Positions 43,601-55,800 of a stretch of 64,000 bases of DNA are shown piece by piece. This stretch comes from Axinella damicornis. Its lineage: Eukaryota; Porifera; Demospongiae; Axinellida; Axinellidae. Every line of letters begins with the position of its first letter. Within the stretch, counting starts at the first letter, position 1. The notes under the pieces are model-generated. The model worked only from the letters and a program-made list of their open reading frames with translations. It was not told the origin of the DNA and searched no databases. The translations under genes and the position numbers were made by a program. The DNA is taken from positions 17,660,508 to 17,724,507 of the forward strand of contig OZ007509.1 in NCBI GenBank assembly GCA_963931865.1, written 5' to 3'.

Positions 43601-45927
43601 GTCCGGCTTGAATCTGCCATGGTTGGAGAGAGCTGTCTGTTGGAAAAGGCAGGAAGTAAGCGGCATACTAATTACACATTGGAATGAAGCTTCCCGGGCA
43701 CTTCCTGTTCTTGCTTTAACTCTTTGAGCGCGATCGGCGTATTTATACGCCTGTCAAAACTTCCGCTCAGCGCGAACGGCGTATTTATACGCCTACCACG
43801 ATTTCGCGAGTTAACTGAAGCGGGGCAGACCCTGCTAATATAATGCCAATCACAATAATGAAGAGGCAGACCCTGCGGATATCAGCAATCCATCACAAGC
43901 TCCTCCTACCGATCGAGAGTAAAGTAAGTGCTCACTATTTTGTCGCCGTTTTTTGTACTGGCAGAATAGGCAGGCTTTTTCGCCCACGGAACGCCATTGG
44001 TAGCGCTCAAAGTACCCAGCATAGGCTTGAGGCATCACCGAAGTACCTATCAACACCAGTAACTCACCCGCTGGAGGGCAGACATCGACAGCACCAGGGC
44101 AGGGAGAGTTCCAAGGTGAGCGCTCGAGTATAACTTGGCCTTAGCAGCCATATAACGGTAGTCGGGGCTCAATGACGCCCTTAGCATGCAAATTAACTAC
44201 ACTTCGATAGTTCTTAGCCTCCAAAGTTGAAGTCTACACAGCGATCGTAAGTTAAACGGCGAGAAGCCTTAGAGATGTGTAACCAAGGCAATCAATTGAT
44301 CAGGAGTCGCGTGACCGGAAGTTCATGAATATTAATGATCGCGTTCAAAGAGTTAAATTCCAATTATTTGGACCGCTGGCCTAACGACTGGATACTCAGT
44401 AGAGCATTTACAGATTGAGCGCCCTGGTGTAGTCCACTGTTATGACCAGGTACACATTTTATATGTGTTCAAGAATGCTAGGAATGATAACTAACCATGT
44501 GATTTCGTCAAGACATGACGTCATGTCCTCCCTCTGGGGTATGCGTGTGCACTTACCAAGGAGGTAACAGTACTTAGGTCATGTGACTCAGTATAACATA
44601 ATGGTACTGGGGCGTGGTTAGGTCATGTGACTTACATGACAGCATTAGCACATGCACAATAGTAGTACAGTAGCAGTCAATAAAAAGTTTACGTTCCGTT
44701 TACAAACAACGATCGTTCTACGGTCCGTTCCGTTCTTACGCAATCTGCCCGTACTACGGTTGCTGAGTCAGCAATTATCGCCGTCGCGAGTAAGCGGCCA
44801 AGTTCGGGCATATTTAAAAATCAGCCAGACCTTTCGAAGGATGTGCAAGTTCCAAGAGCTTTCGCTTGGTGGGCGGGGTTTTCGGAAGTGATCGATCGCA
44901 TTGCCACTGTATCTCCGGTTCTGCGAAAGCTGTGGACATTGAACAAAGACCAGCAGGGAGAGGGATCCAGGGCCTAAAACATAACCCAGGTAGAACAGCG
45001 TCGGGCATAGGCTGCATCCGCTATAAGCGTTAAAAGTTTTTACTACGCTTGTATACCGTAAAAACGGTGCGTATAAACGCTGACGTAGCAATAATTTCAC
45101 ACCGTTTTCTGAGCCGTTTCTCACCGTAGAACGATCGTTGTTTGTAAACGGAACGTGTAACTTTTTATTGACTGATACTGTAGTTGTGGTCAGGTGGGCA
45201 ATCCCCCCCCCCCCCCCCCCCCCAGTCTCGTTCCCAGACCACACCCCCCGAAGGGAGAGACAGTCTGGTGAACGAACTCGAATTTCTTTGGCTTATTACC
45301 GGAATGTGGTAAGGACCAATGAGATCGCGAGATTGTTAATAATTACGTAGTAATCGCTTTGAATACTCATAAGCTGGAAAAGACAACAGCCAAGAGCCTT
45401 TGCCATGCCAGTTTGCCCTTAGCACTGACTGTGAAAGGCAGCGCTACGTCGTGGCAGCAGCTTCTGAAGACTCTTGCGCTCGATTATGCTACATGTAGTT
45501 GTGAGCCCTGTGACATCACTTATGGGAAGCAGATTCTATGGACGGCGAAGGATGTGGGTGAGCAGCAAAAGGTTAGTACATCTTCCCTCCTGATATGAGT
45601 ATAGCTATGATCGCACTTGGTTGACACGGGAGCTTCAGCAGACGCGTTCGCAGGCACTTACACCACAGGATTATACAATGATTACACATTCCGTACTCTA
45701 GCTCTCCCCGCGGGGTGTGTGGTCTGGGCATGAGACTACCCATGAGACTACCCCCCCCCCCCCCCCCCCCCCCCCCCATTCCAGGTTGCATTCCGAAATA
45801 CTCACATTTCCCTTACTTACAGTTCAAACTGGACCTTCGGCCGGATCTTCCTCTTCAGTTTCTTAGCGTTCTGGGTCGTGTTTATCCTCGCCTTTCTGCG
45901 GGACTTTCGCCTGCGCACATTCGCCAT
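37669..45927 (-). CDS. NOP16: NOP16, nucleolar ribosome-biogenesis protein (182 aa, 5 exons)
   Basis: Exons, in coding order: 45927-45821, 40882-40756, 39339-39261, 38897-38788 and 37794-37669. All phases join and give 182 residues, close to the usual length of about 178. Exon 1 encodes the basic start MANVRRRKSRRKARIN. Exon 2 has IKESWNPRRTLKQNL then GLAYDANSSVPLR, matching the W---KS--QNL--MGLA-D-N--VPLR block of NOP16. Exon 4 has SGRKAYHMSRQEAKFVADLV then HGSDYQ. Exon 5 opens KMVRDKRNYNQLTENQLRKK, matching the conserved YKAMARD--N--Q-T--Q-R-K end. NOP16 acts in the nucleolus in 60S subunit assembly. Its first intron (4.9 kb) carries the large inverted repeat; intron 4 carries a TIR element. 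It starts about 680 bp from and opposite to the FEM1-like gene. Confidence 0.92.
37925..37970. repeat. Short near-perfect palindrome
   Basis: ACCATAGATAATAGAATAC and its complement GTATTCCATTATCTATGGT face each other around a short GTGA centre. It lies in NOP16 intron 4. Confidence 0.8.
38240..38751. mobile_element. 512-bp inverted-repeat element with a HIRAN-like frame
   Basis: The ends are TACCGTAGAGACCGGTTAAT followed by AGGCGCATGCG, and their complement. The perfect part is about 30 bases. It sits in NOP16 intron 4, just past exon 4. Inside, the plus-strand frame at 38367-38609 reads CAVHFATVCALRTERCTVVG then YIPRELCSLSSVALRV. This recalls HIRAN-type DNA-binding domains, in which a segment ending vGyiPRe is followed by Leu/Ser helices. 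The assignment is tentative; no transposase is present. Confidence 0.6.
39966..40018. repeat. Short palindrome in NOP16 intron 2
   Basis: CATGGATAATATACATGTAG is followed by ACTACGTAAACGTAGT and the near-complement CTATATTATCCATG. Two mismatches at most. Confidence 0.75.
42884..42905. repeat. Poly-G tract of 22
   Basis: An uninterrupted G run in the spacer between the arms of the large inverted repeat. Confidence 0.9.
43716..44356. mobile_element. 641-bp MITE with TTAA duplication
   Basis: TTAA on both sides. The inner ends CTCTTTGAGCGCGATC and GATCGCGTTCAAAGAG are inverted with one mismatch. A GGCGTATTTATACGCC palindrome occurs twice near the left end. The empty site in the sister arm of the large inverted repeat proves the insertion and its TTAA target. 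No transposase is encoded, so it must be mobilised in trans by a piggyBac-like enzyme. Confidence 0.9.
44666..45182. mobile_element. 517-bp inverted-repeat element
   Basis: The left end reads TACAGTAGCAGTCAATAAAA, then GTTCCGTTTACAAACAACGA and TCGTTCTACGGT. The right end is its complement and finishes TTTTTATTGACTGATACTGTA. The ends match for about 60 bases with a few indels. It lies in NOP16 intron 1 and has no transposase. Confidence 0.8.
45203..45777. mobile_element. TAGTCTCG-type element flanked by poly-C tracts
   Basis: An inverted pair AGTCTCGTTCCCAGACCACA (from 45224) and TGTGTGGTCTGGGCATGAGACT (to 45737) encloses about 510 bases. The ends are variants of the 336-bp family. A 21-C run (45203-45223) abuts the left end. 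A 27-C run (45751-45777) follows a second ATGAGACTA copy on the right. The internal plus frame (45359-45598) is unrecognised. Confidence 0.6.
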
Positions 45928-46603
45928 GCCAACACGTGTGTGTGTGTGTGCCTAGTGTGCCTTAAATAGAACGACGGCCAGTGTGCTCGAAATAGAGTGT
46001 AGCTAGCAACATCATATGAGTCACGTCTAGACCCCATCAGCCCATTGACTGTGCGCATCTCCTGTCACCCACAAGATTCAAATGTCGAAAGAGCCGAGGG
46101 ATAGGAGACCCTTTTCAGCGGAACTCCTGTTTTTTTTATTTTACTGTGCATGAAATTCGGTGTACTTAGCCGAGTACGGCAAAGACTTGCTGCCCGGCTA
46201 CCAGACACTGTGGTGAGTAGCTAGCTACATGTGCAGACGTTGTTATTCCAGTGCTATTCTAAGTTCTATAATTTGATGAGGAGCTACAATGTAATCAAGT
46301 GGCGTGCGTTCTTGCTGTCCCGGAAATTAGCAGGCAGAACAGTTGCATGGAGGGTCTGTGCCCAAGACTAGTGCAATGAAGTAGTTTGTTGCCCTTGTAA
46401 TTGTCCAATGAACCAATCAGATTCTGCACCCGAAACCTATTGTACTATATGGTGTGGTACATGCATGTGCACATCTTAGCCTCGTTCCCAGGCCGTTCCC
46501 AGGCCGTTCCCAGGCCGTTCCGAATGGCCTGGGAACGAGGCTAGTGCAAATCCATGCATGCATGTTTCTATCTATTCATTCTGCAGGTCGGTAAATTGAA
46601 ACA
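45928..46603. promoter_or_regulatory. Shared upstream region of NOP16 and FEM1-like gene
   Basis: The two coding regions start 676 bp apart in opposite directions. A splice acceptor (TTCATTCTGCAG, about 46586) just before the FEM1-like ATG implies a non-coding first exon on the plus strand. A donor-like CTGTGGTGAGTAG lies near 46210. The presumed intron holds a hairpin MITE (46477-46543) in which GGCCGTTCCCA is repeated three times. A bidirectional promoter is inferred from layout. Confidence 0.5.
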
Positions 46604-48490
46604 ATGTCAGCATCCAAGCCAGGTGGCAACTCCAATGAGTATGTCTTAAGTGACAGTGAATATCGGGAGGTGTACAGGTTGGCAGATACAGGCCAACTTG
46701 GTTACATCGAGACATTTTATGCGATGCTTGTAGAACAGAAAAATGCTCAGCTTGGTCCCCGGTCACTCTGCCCTGATCCTGCTTATAGTTCCCCACTGTT
46801 AGCAGCGGCCCGGAGTGGGCACCTAAATGTTGTGAAATACTTGATCACACATTCTGCATTTGAAACTTCGGCAAATGGAAAGTTTTGCTTGAATCCCACG
46901 TCTTCGATTTTGTACAGCACACTTCAGGTCAGAGACTTGACACCATTGGGTGCTGCATGTATACATGGCCATGTTGATGTCATGACGTACCTTCTTCAGA
47001 GTGGAGCGGATGTGAATGAGACGGACTGCTTTGGATTCACTCCTCTCTGCATTGCGGTTGGTAATGGATGTTGTATAGAGGCTGTTGACTTCCTTTTGAA
47101 CAATGGTGCTGATGCCAATCATGTTAGCCACTGCGGGTACACTGCCATGCATTTACCGGTAGTTGCACGGTATTTCAGGTTCAGAGAGCCTGAGCGGATG
47201 CAGGTGGTTAAGTGCCTCCTCTCACATGGAGCGTTACCACACACCCCTTCCTCTGAAGGACATATTCCCTGCCCACTTTACCTGCTGGCAGCTGCTGGAG
47301 ATGAAGAACTAGTACACCAGATAACCTCTTCTCCCACCTGTCCCCCCGAGTGCATAGCTGATGCCTTTCTTCTCCTAGGAATTGCACAGCAAGTAAGTCA
47401 TCGACTAGGTTCCATGGCATTGAACGCTGTGGAGTTATGGAATACTGCTTTCTCAACTCGAGATTATCATAAGCTACCTGTCATTGGAACACCACCTTTA
47501 CTGTCACAAATGTATTGGGGAAGAACCGAGATCTCCAGCATGGATGATTTTAATCGCCTTCGTTTCATGCCAAACTTTCAAAGCTATGAATTTTGCTGTC
47601 AGAGTGCACTAATTGTTGAGAGATGCTTAAAAGGGGATCCTTTTACCTTAATGCGTATCGCTGGTGACTTCAGCAAATATGGACATTTCGTTGAAGGCAT
47701 GAAACTTCTAACGCGGGCAATGCAGATGAATGCTGAAATGGTCTCTGCACAATTATTACAAAACAGCTTTTGCCTGCAAAGAGCGTTGAAAATTATAGCA
47801 TTGCTATTGAAGGCCGGTGAGCTTTTTAACCAGGTGCTGAAAGCTAGGGGTCTTCCAAGCTTCTGCTGGAGTTCTTTTCTGCCCTACTGCCTGAGTATAT
47901 TTGCTTGCTTGCGTGATCTTTTCCGGAGTGAAAAGAGCTGCTCATTTACCCTTGATTATAGACTGTTTGTTCAAGTTGCAGAGATCCTTTCCAGCTGGCT
48001 TCGGAACTGTGAATCAAGGAAATCAGAATCGATGGAATGTGAAGAAATTGGACTCGCATTTGTTGCTGTGGTGGATGATCTCGTACCATTCATGTCCCCG
48101 TCCTATACTTCACTAGGTCTCTGCATGGCATCAAAAATGATCCACCTCCCGGGAATGCTGCGATGGGGAGCTGACCGGCACATTAATGAACCAATCACGC
48201 AGTTTGGAAGAAGGCCCATTCACTTGGTACACTGTGGGAAATTGCTGTCCATAATGCTTTCGTTTGGTGCTCACCCCGATGCTGTCGATAAGAAGGGACG
48301 AGTTGTGGATTTCGCTAAGTATGGAATCACACTTGGAGTTCCCCCTCTCAGTTGCTTGGCCTGTCGAGCAGTAGTCGCCAAGCGCATTCAATACAAATAT
48401 CTACACCTCCCATCTCAAATCAAGTTCCTGATCAGATTGCATGACCGTAGGGCATACTCAACCTCTGCTGGACGTACTGACGGTATGTGA
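46604..48490 (+). CDS. FEM1-like ankyrin-repeat substrate receptor, 628 aa
   Basis: A single coding exon. N-terminal ankyrin repeats begin SSPLLAAARSGHLNVVKYLI (about 62-82), then RDLTPLGAACIHGHVDVMTY, CFGFTPLCIAVGNGC and HCGYTAMHLPVVAR. A middle helical region has the FEM1 signature LLLGIAQQ then NAVELWNTAF, and a block equal to the TPR-like section (ALIVERCLKGDPFTLMRIAG). A second small ankyrin group (RRPIHLVHCGKLLSIML, GAHPDAVDKKG) leads to the C-terminal PPLSCLACRAVVAKRIQYKY and LPSQIKFLIRLH, which match the VHL-box-like end of FEM1 proteins. FEM1A/B/C are substrate receptors of CUL2 ubiquitin ligases that read C-terminal degrons. The length matches the family (about 620). Which paralogue it is cannot be told, and some repeats are diverged. 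Confidence 0.85.
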   Translation: MSASKPGGNSNEYVLSDSEYREVYRLADTGQLGYIETFYAMLVEQKNAQLGPRSLCPDPAYSSPLLAAARSGHLNVVKYLITHSAFETSANGKFCLNPTSSILYSTLQVRDLTPLGAACIHGHVDVMTYLLQSGADVNETDCFGFTPLCIAVGNGCCIEAVDFLLNNGADANHVSHCGYTAMHLPVVARYFRFREPERMQVVKCLLSHGALPHTPSSEGHIPCPLYLLAAAGDEELVHQITSSPTCPPECIADAFLLLGIAQQVSHRLGSMALNAVELWNTAFSTRDYHKLPVIGTPPLLSQMYWGRTEISSMDDFNRLRFMPNFQSYEFCCQSALIVERCLKGDPFTLMRIAGDFSKYGHFVEGMKLLTRAMQMNAEMVSAQLLQNSFCLQRALKIIALLLKAGELFNQVLKARGLPSFCWSSFLPYCLSIFACLRDLFRSEKSCSFTLDYRLFVQVAEILSSWLRNCESRKSESMECEEIGLAFVAVVDDLVPFMSPSYTSLGLCMASKMIHLPGMLRWGADRHINEPITQFGRRPIHLVHCGKLLSIMLSFGAHPDAVDKKGRVVDFAKYGITLGVPPLSCLACRAVVAKRIQYKYLHLPSQIKFLIRLHDRRAYSTSAGRTDGM

Positions 48491-51400
48491 ACAGATGCAT
48501 CACAGAGTTTGACTTCATGTTGTGTGGCTTTAGTTGTGCAATATTTTAGTAGACATACATGCAGTAGCTGGGAATGGTACATGTATAGGTTACCACAAAC
48601 TCATATTCTCTGTAATTGTAAATCTCAGCAGGCAGCCAAATTTAGCAATTCAAACAAACCACATATCACTGACTACATATAATCATGACTGCTATGGTGA
48701 AAGTTTGCGTGAAACTCCCGTATGACTACTACTGCTGTCTTGAGTGACAGCTAGTAACTTATAATTGAGCAACCATCAGCTTGCATGGCATTTAGATGCC
48801 AGACCTCACTTGAATGGGCTGTATACTGAATTGAAGTGGTGGTACCAGCTGTAGCTAATTCATTATGAGATTGTATATTATGCATAATTATGTGGGTGCA
48901 CAGTAGCCTCTTCCCATATGCATGCTGGTCCCTCCCAGATTTCCATTGCTTGTAAGCAAGCAAGTGACAAAAAGCTGGGCGGGGCCTGGGAACGAGGCTC
49001 AAAGACAATTGTAGCTGTTGCAGAGGTATTCACAGTTGGCACAGAACACCTTAATGACAACCAAGTTGAGACACCCGACAATCGCCATGGAGACCTACCC
49101 ACAGTGCAGCTGCAGGATGTAATTACTAAAACCAATAACCACAAGGACAAAAAAACTGTCACAAACAAATGGTACCAGTTTTAAACCTGTAGGTTCAAGG
49201 TGTAGTGTACGCATTCACATCCTTGGCATGGCCATATCAATTAGGGTAACAATCAGCCTTGTAGTGTTTACTAAACAGGATTTGTGTGCCTGCTTTTCAG
49301 GTGTTGAGGGTGTGAATAATGTCTGTACTACCAGGGTTTCATCTAGACAAAAATGTTTGGGGGGGAAGTAGTGGCAAGTGCCGTGCAAAATGTTTTGAGG
49401 TTAATTAATTCCCCGGAAGAGGTGTGGCCTACAGCAGTATCTGAGTCCTAATATGGTATTACCTATGATGTAATGATATAGTCAATCTCTTCTTTGGGGG
49501 GGAAGCTAGACTGTTTGGGGGGGAAGCTTCCCCCCTGCCCCCCCCAGTAGATGAAACCCTGACTACAAACTGTGTACAAACTTCTCCACACTGCCACCAC
49601 AGGATGGTACTCTTTCCATTCAGTGGGTTTCAATTATTGTGTTTCCATGGAGCTTTCACAGAGCCAACGGTATACCTCATCTTATTTGAGTCTTTTCTGG
49701 AAGAATTGTCATCTGGGGATCACGTAATTATGCATGGAGGATGTTTTAATGGAATACTGAGCCATTGTTAAATGGCATCGTGCACTCCCCATACACCCCC
49801 ACAATTACAGGACGTACACTACAACACACAAACACTGCCCTTAAAATTACGTTTAGCTCTAGTTCGTGAAGAAATGGGACTAGTATAGGTTTCACTGGAG
49901 TCCACGATACACGTACAGACCCGGTGCACCCATACTGCACAGATATGCCTGGAACATTGCCCCTTTCTTCATAGCATGCTTAGCTCCACTCTATTATAAG
50001 AGTGTGATATATACTGACTGCTGTAATGAAAGTGTGAGTTTGTCCACGGATAAACTGGAAAAGAAGGATTCGTAGATGCAACCTAAGGACGTGGTCAGCC
50101 CAGTGGCTGCAAGCATGCTTCCTCTCTGCAAGAAGCTTGTGTACATGTACCAGCAAAAGCAGTAGACTAAGTGTGCCACTGGAGTTTCATCCACATGACA
50201 TGGTATGACTGTATGTGTATACATGACTTTTGAATATAGCTTCACTTGCACGGGCAAGTATGCGGTCACTAATGCCAGAGTGGGAGACAGCCGGCACAAG
50301 TCAAGGCTATAGGGAACGGTATACTATATTGACAGGCGGAAGTGTTTGTCATTAGATTAGCTTTTAATATTCCTGGGTACACACTGAAATTAGCTAGCTA
50401 GCTACACCAAGTTATATAGCTGAAAGTGAATGTTACACTGTAAGATAGCCTATGCATGCAGTGATACTCTGTCAGACTGGTACATAGTTATACCAGCTAG
50501 TGATGCATGCCACACTGGTGAACAATAGTTAGCTACCTGGCTTTCCAGATTGAGTGGTAAGATGTCCTGTTAGGCATAGGGTTGCAGTTTCGTCACTTGG
50601 TATTTCAATGGATAGGGTAGCTAATATACACACACAATGTCATGAAAAAAAAGGAAAACTGCATGCATCAGTTTTACATGCATGCCACACACTCAGTGTG
50701 AACACTAGCTAGTTTGTTTGAGTTGTGAGTTGCTAGCTAGCTAGCTACATGTATAGCTATATCCATCATGTCAGTTCAGTTTGTTCACTGGAGACTATAG
50801 GCAAATACAACTCTGACTTACAAACCTAAGGGGTGAAGGGGGTCAGGCACCTGACTAACCTTGTTTCCAGGCCTACCCTGGTTTCTGTCATCTTCAATTT
50901 GCATTGCAAAGTATAGAGAACGGTATAGGTGTGGGAATGAAGCTATAGCATTTGACCATGTAGCTATACAAAAGCAACTCAACCAAATTACAGCCAGGTG
51001 TTGCATACGTACCTAGGTCAATGTGGAGCTATAGGGTTGCGATTGTGTCCATATAGTATAGCTACAGCCACTAAAACCACTAAGTCATTACAGGTTTAAC
51101 TTCACTGCAAACAGCTTGGGCTGTGGTTAAACTTTAGTTTGTGGTAATTACATAACTAGCTACCAACAACAAACATAGCCTCGTTCCCAGGCCCAGCCAG
51201 TAGCTAAAGTTTCCATATATGGTGCAGGAACTTCATGTGCAGTAGATGACAGCCTAGTCCCCACGGGCTCATGCATGCCTAGGTACCCACAAGGCTAAGA
51301 GGGGTGTGTATACTCCTCATTAGCTTCCAATGAAGAAATCTGAGCATTATATATAATGCTATAGTAGGTGCATAGTTTACAGTGCAATACAAAATAAAGG

Positions 51401-52828
51401 AGTTGAATATCTATAAAATTGATGGTATGATGTAGCTATGTGGTTGCATAGTGCATGGGTAGCTAGGCTTGTGTACATTATGCTGGCATAATTTTCATAA
51501 CATGCATCCTCTATAGGTATACCACTGTATCAAGTTCAAAGTTCCAGAAAACTATCGCATAAAATATTATATGCAATACATCCGATAGTTTTCTGGAACT
51601 TTGAACTATTACTTCGATTCTATATCACGGCTCACTCAGAGTCACGTGCAGAACTAGAACACGTGAACAGTAGCTAGTGAGCTAGCTAGTGAACAGTAGT
51701 ATGTGGCCGCTACAGAAACAGACATTTCAGTTGTGTTCAAGGTACATGTAGCTACGATGAATTTCAAAAAAGCATAAGTTTTGAGCATAATAGGTAGCTA
51801 CTTTGCAAAACCATAATAGAAGAGGTAAAACAACTCCATGCATACATGTACTGAGTATATAGATCAAACCGCTGCATTATTGCAACGCCCACAACATTCC
51901 CACATAACATATATAAACAGTATTTGCAAATTGAATTGACAGCTGGTGTGATGGGTAGTACTATATACATGTTACTGAACTGACACGTAAAACTGGTTTA
52001 TGTACCTACATTTCAATAGACACGAATCTGATGCAATCGGAGAGATTAGGGTAAGGGTGCTGCAGTCATGAATAATGCCTACAAACAAAAACATCTGTGC
52101 ACTGTGAATCTATGGGTGGCATATTAATTTCCTATAATATTATGCGTCTACTTATCCTTGGAAACAAACCATATGCCAGATCTAGACGTTGTTGTGTGGA
52201 TTTTCAAACTTTAGTCTTAGTGGCCGAGGACCCCATAATGATCAGTGCGAGTAATTTGCTCTCGAGATTTGCTTACTAAACCAGTGTGATGTTGTGTACT
52301 TCCTCAATTTTGCTAACAACAGATTTTCCCCATTGTACTTTTATATATATTACTGCTCCAGTTATAAGCTGCGAATTAACTCAAGCAACAGGAAATGAAT
52401 TTGGTCTGGCATATTCAGTCGCAAACTTATAGGCGGTAACCACTTGACTCCACTATCCAAAACATAAAGTTAGGAGCCATAATGATCTTACGTAGTTGGG
52501 TAATCAGTATTCACTGCAACAATTGCAATTGCTATACTTCTGATATCGGTCCAAACTGTTGCATGAATTCAACATGCCATAATAGTTGTATACATGGAAG
52601 GTATACAAAAGCTAGGTGCTGTTACATGAAAGTGCATATGGGTAATTGAATTTTAGTAGGGTGGATGTGACCGTCAAAAGGGGCCATAGCAATGCCTGAC
52701 TATCCTGTCAGACTGGTACAGGAAGACAGCTATACCTGTTGCAAACTGGCTTTGCACATGCAATCAATTCCTAGAAGACATCCGTTATATGGATACATGC
52801 ACAGCATGTAGTAAATGTTAGATCGTTA
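48491..52828. other. Gene-poor stretch between FEM1-like and transporter genes
   Basis: No exon was recognised. Contents: a hairpin MITE at 48904-48999; a repeat of TTTGGGGGGGAAG near 49355 and 49495-49525; a half MITE at 51178; a fold-back at 51535-51607 (TTCAAAGTTCCAGAAAACTA and its complement around a short loop); and many GCTAGCTA and ATGCATGC words. Confidence 0.5.
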
Positions 52829-55800
52829 TCAAACTAGTTCATCTCGGTCATTGAATTCTAGGCACAGCTCTTCTCCATCAGAATCCTCCACCACTGCAGC
52901 ATGGTCTGCATGCATAAGTGTTGGGATGAAGGCAGGTTGGGATAACCCTACACTTACACGTCTGTGCTCAACCATGCAATTTGGGCCATTCAGTGTATCA
53001 TGCATGCAGTATAGTCAAAGGTGTATACCTAATTGTTGTGGACGGTCTTGGTCTGTGGTAGGTTGACTGCAGTCCGATGTAGGAGCTTCTGCACTAGAAC
53101 AATCACTGTTTGGTTCTCCCTTAATATATTCTGCAGGCTCGCTTTTCTCTGGATTTTCAGCTTCGGTTCCATCATTGCACACAATGTTCATTTCTTCCTC
53201 AAGGCTAGCATTGTAATTGTTCTTGTAAGGTCGTGGGGCCAGAGAGTTGTAGAGAATACAGAACGTGCACAGCACTGTGGCCACAGCTGAGAGAATGACC
53301 GTCATGACCGGGTAAGTGTGTTTCTCACTGGCTTCGTACAGCGCATCAGCTGCAAGGGAATTAGAGAGATCTCAACTTCGTATTTGGATTGAGTTAATTG
53401 TTGTATACATAGTAGTAAACATTATAGTAACTATATGGTAGGCAGGAATAAGGTCATTGCATATATACACAATGGTGTAAGGTACGGTTGCATGCATTGC
53501 ACAGCAAGCCTAGGAACTCTTGAATCAGAGCTGCTAAGGGCACCAACGCACTCCAGAGAGGTGAAACAACTCCCGCAAACCCAGCCGCTGCAGTTACGAG
53601 ACCCAGGACAGTCCCCTACATGTATATACACCACGTAGGGTGTACAGACATACAACCACACATGACAGATACATGCACATAAAGGAGAAATAGAGATGTG
53701 TATGGGGAGGAAGTGTATCATGGATGTTACCACAAGTACTACCAGTACATACAAACCACATTATGCAGTTATGATAACTAAAAGGTCAAAGTCTAAATCC
53801 TCCCACCCCTTGAGACTAACTACACAGGTTATCTAACATGTAGCAAAGCACTAATTGAATTGACAGCTTGTGTGAAAGGCTGTAATAAAACGTGATGAAG
53901 CACCATCAATAGCTATGTCAGGTGGTATAGCTATACTATAAACTGAATGACACGTATAACTGGTTTTGTGTACCTGTATTTCCAGAGGCACATAATCTGA
54001 TGCAATCAAGAGTAGTGTTGTGGTGGAGAATGGCACCGCAGTTACAAACAAGGTGGCCCCAATTGACAACTGGACAAAGTTTAGAGACCTCTGCACGCTG
54101 CGGCACACTGGGTAACACTCCTCGCATTGTTTTCCAGTTACCCGGGACAGTGGGTTCCAGTAGCAGGTGTCATCCGTGGAACTATGCGCCTTGCAGTAAC
54201 TGGCCTTCAGCAGTACCTCTTCCAGAGAGTGATCGCTGGAAACATGGCTATCTAGGGAGTGGTTGCCATGAATGGAATAGTTGCCTCCGTATGTAGAATT
54301 GCCGTACCACAAATACCCACTGACGTTGTTACTCGCCGACAGCAATGTGGTATTGTTGGCATTGTTTGTTTCTAAAAGGCAAGGGTCATTTCCAACCGAC
54401 TGCCAATCTGACATGGTTGCTGCACCGACAATGATCATGCTAAGACTCAGTATGAGCCTCTTCCTACCGTTGATCCCTAGCTCCTGCATAGCAAGCCTGT
54501 GGAAATGAATTATGGACAAATTCACGAGGCAATTCAGGTTTGAAATTTAATCAACTGACCCCATTCTAAGGCTTCATACAATCCTTGCACACTTTCATTA
54601 CTGAACAACTTACAACAGTATGCTTCCGCCCATCTGCATTGCCAGGATTCCAAACATGAAGTAGGAGTTGTCAGCCACTGTGAAGCCAAAGTGATCACTC
54701 AGGATTGGGTTGAGTAGCGTGTCCAGCATCACATAACAACTTCCTACCATGTAGGAGCATATGACCAGAAAGGAGTACATCTGGTTGATGTTCAGGCCAC
54801 AATAGCAGATATGGCACTGAAACCATACGCAACTGTGCAACTGACACATGAAATAATTATTTGGCCATCAATCAGAGATTATTTAACTCAAATGTGGCCG
54901 ATCTGCATTGGTACTACATGTCATAGTAACAGGAACATGGCAGTTTTACCAAATAGCTAAGATCTGCTTGCCTTACGCATAGTCGGCCTCTGCCTATATA
55001 GATCGACAGGAATTAAGTTAACAATGTAGCCTAGCTCATTCCCAGGCTTTCTTCTCACCCCAGTGTTTGTCACTTGCAAGTGACAAATGCTGGGATGAGA
55101 AGGCCTGAGAACGAGGCTAAACTATGAAGCATTTAGAGGATACAAAGACCTTCCTCTTCTTTCCACAGCCCCTTGTTCCACACTTTAAGAAGCTGGTACA
55201 TTCTCCGGAACATGGCCTGCATGTTTTCGGTTCCTTAAAAGTGATTATGAAGACCACCATGTGTGCTGTTGCGTATCCCATCATCAACCATGCACCCCAA
55301 CGGTAAGGGTCGACAGAAGGGACCAAGGCCAGAAGAGAATCAAGCCCTGTGAACAGTTGCAGAAAAAGGTTTTTATGAAGACAATATTATTACATTTTCA
55401 TTTCTACATACACTTTTACTTGCGCTAATATTAATGACAGTCAAACATGGACTGCAACCGTGCAGTATTAGTACATTTGACATGCAAAAGAATTCTGTAT
55501 AGCTAGTGTTGTAATCTATAAGGCGGAGAAATAGAGTTGCATACACTTGTAAATCATTTGGAGAGGGGGCTAGCTTAACAGTGATGAACAATAACACAAT
55601 CCAGGCTATGTATGCAGCTAGCTATGCACAGCATACCTGTTCCAACTATGTAAGAGGCTGTGATCACAAACGAGTTGCAAATGAAAAGCTTGTCTTTCAG
55701 TGACTTCTTACTCTTGCTGCATGTACCAGCTCGAGAATGCTGGGTTGAATCTAGCTGTGAATGTCTGTTCTCCTCTTCTGTGGCTGTTTCTCCTAGGTAG

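Larger units (their letters stand above)
41350..44395. repeat. Large inverted repeat (about 0.6-kb arms) in NOP16 intron 1
   Basis: The left arm (about 41350-41966) and right arm (about 43149-44395) are inverted copies with few differences, separated by about 1.18 kb. The right arm is longer because a 641-bp TTAA element (43716-44356) sits inside it. At the matching point of the left arm (TTAA at 41390-41393) the site is empty. Both arms carry the same open frames (MTVQTKQNVPDLCAG on the right plus strand and left minus strand; MRTFTRLVDKEWRLTRAQDA on the opposite strands). None has a recognised family, and coding status is unknown. Confidence 0.85.
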
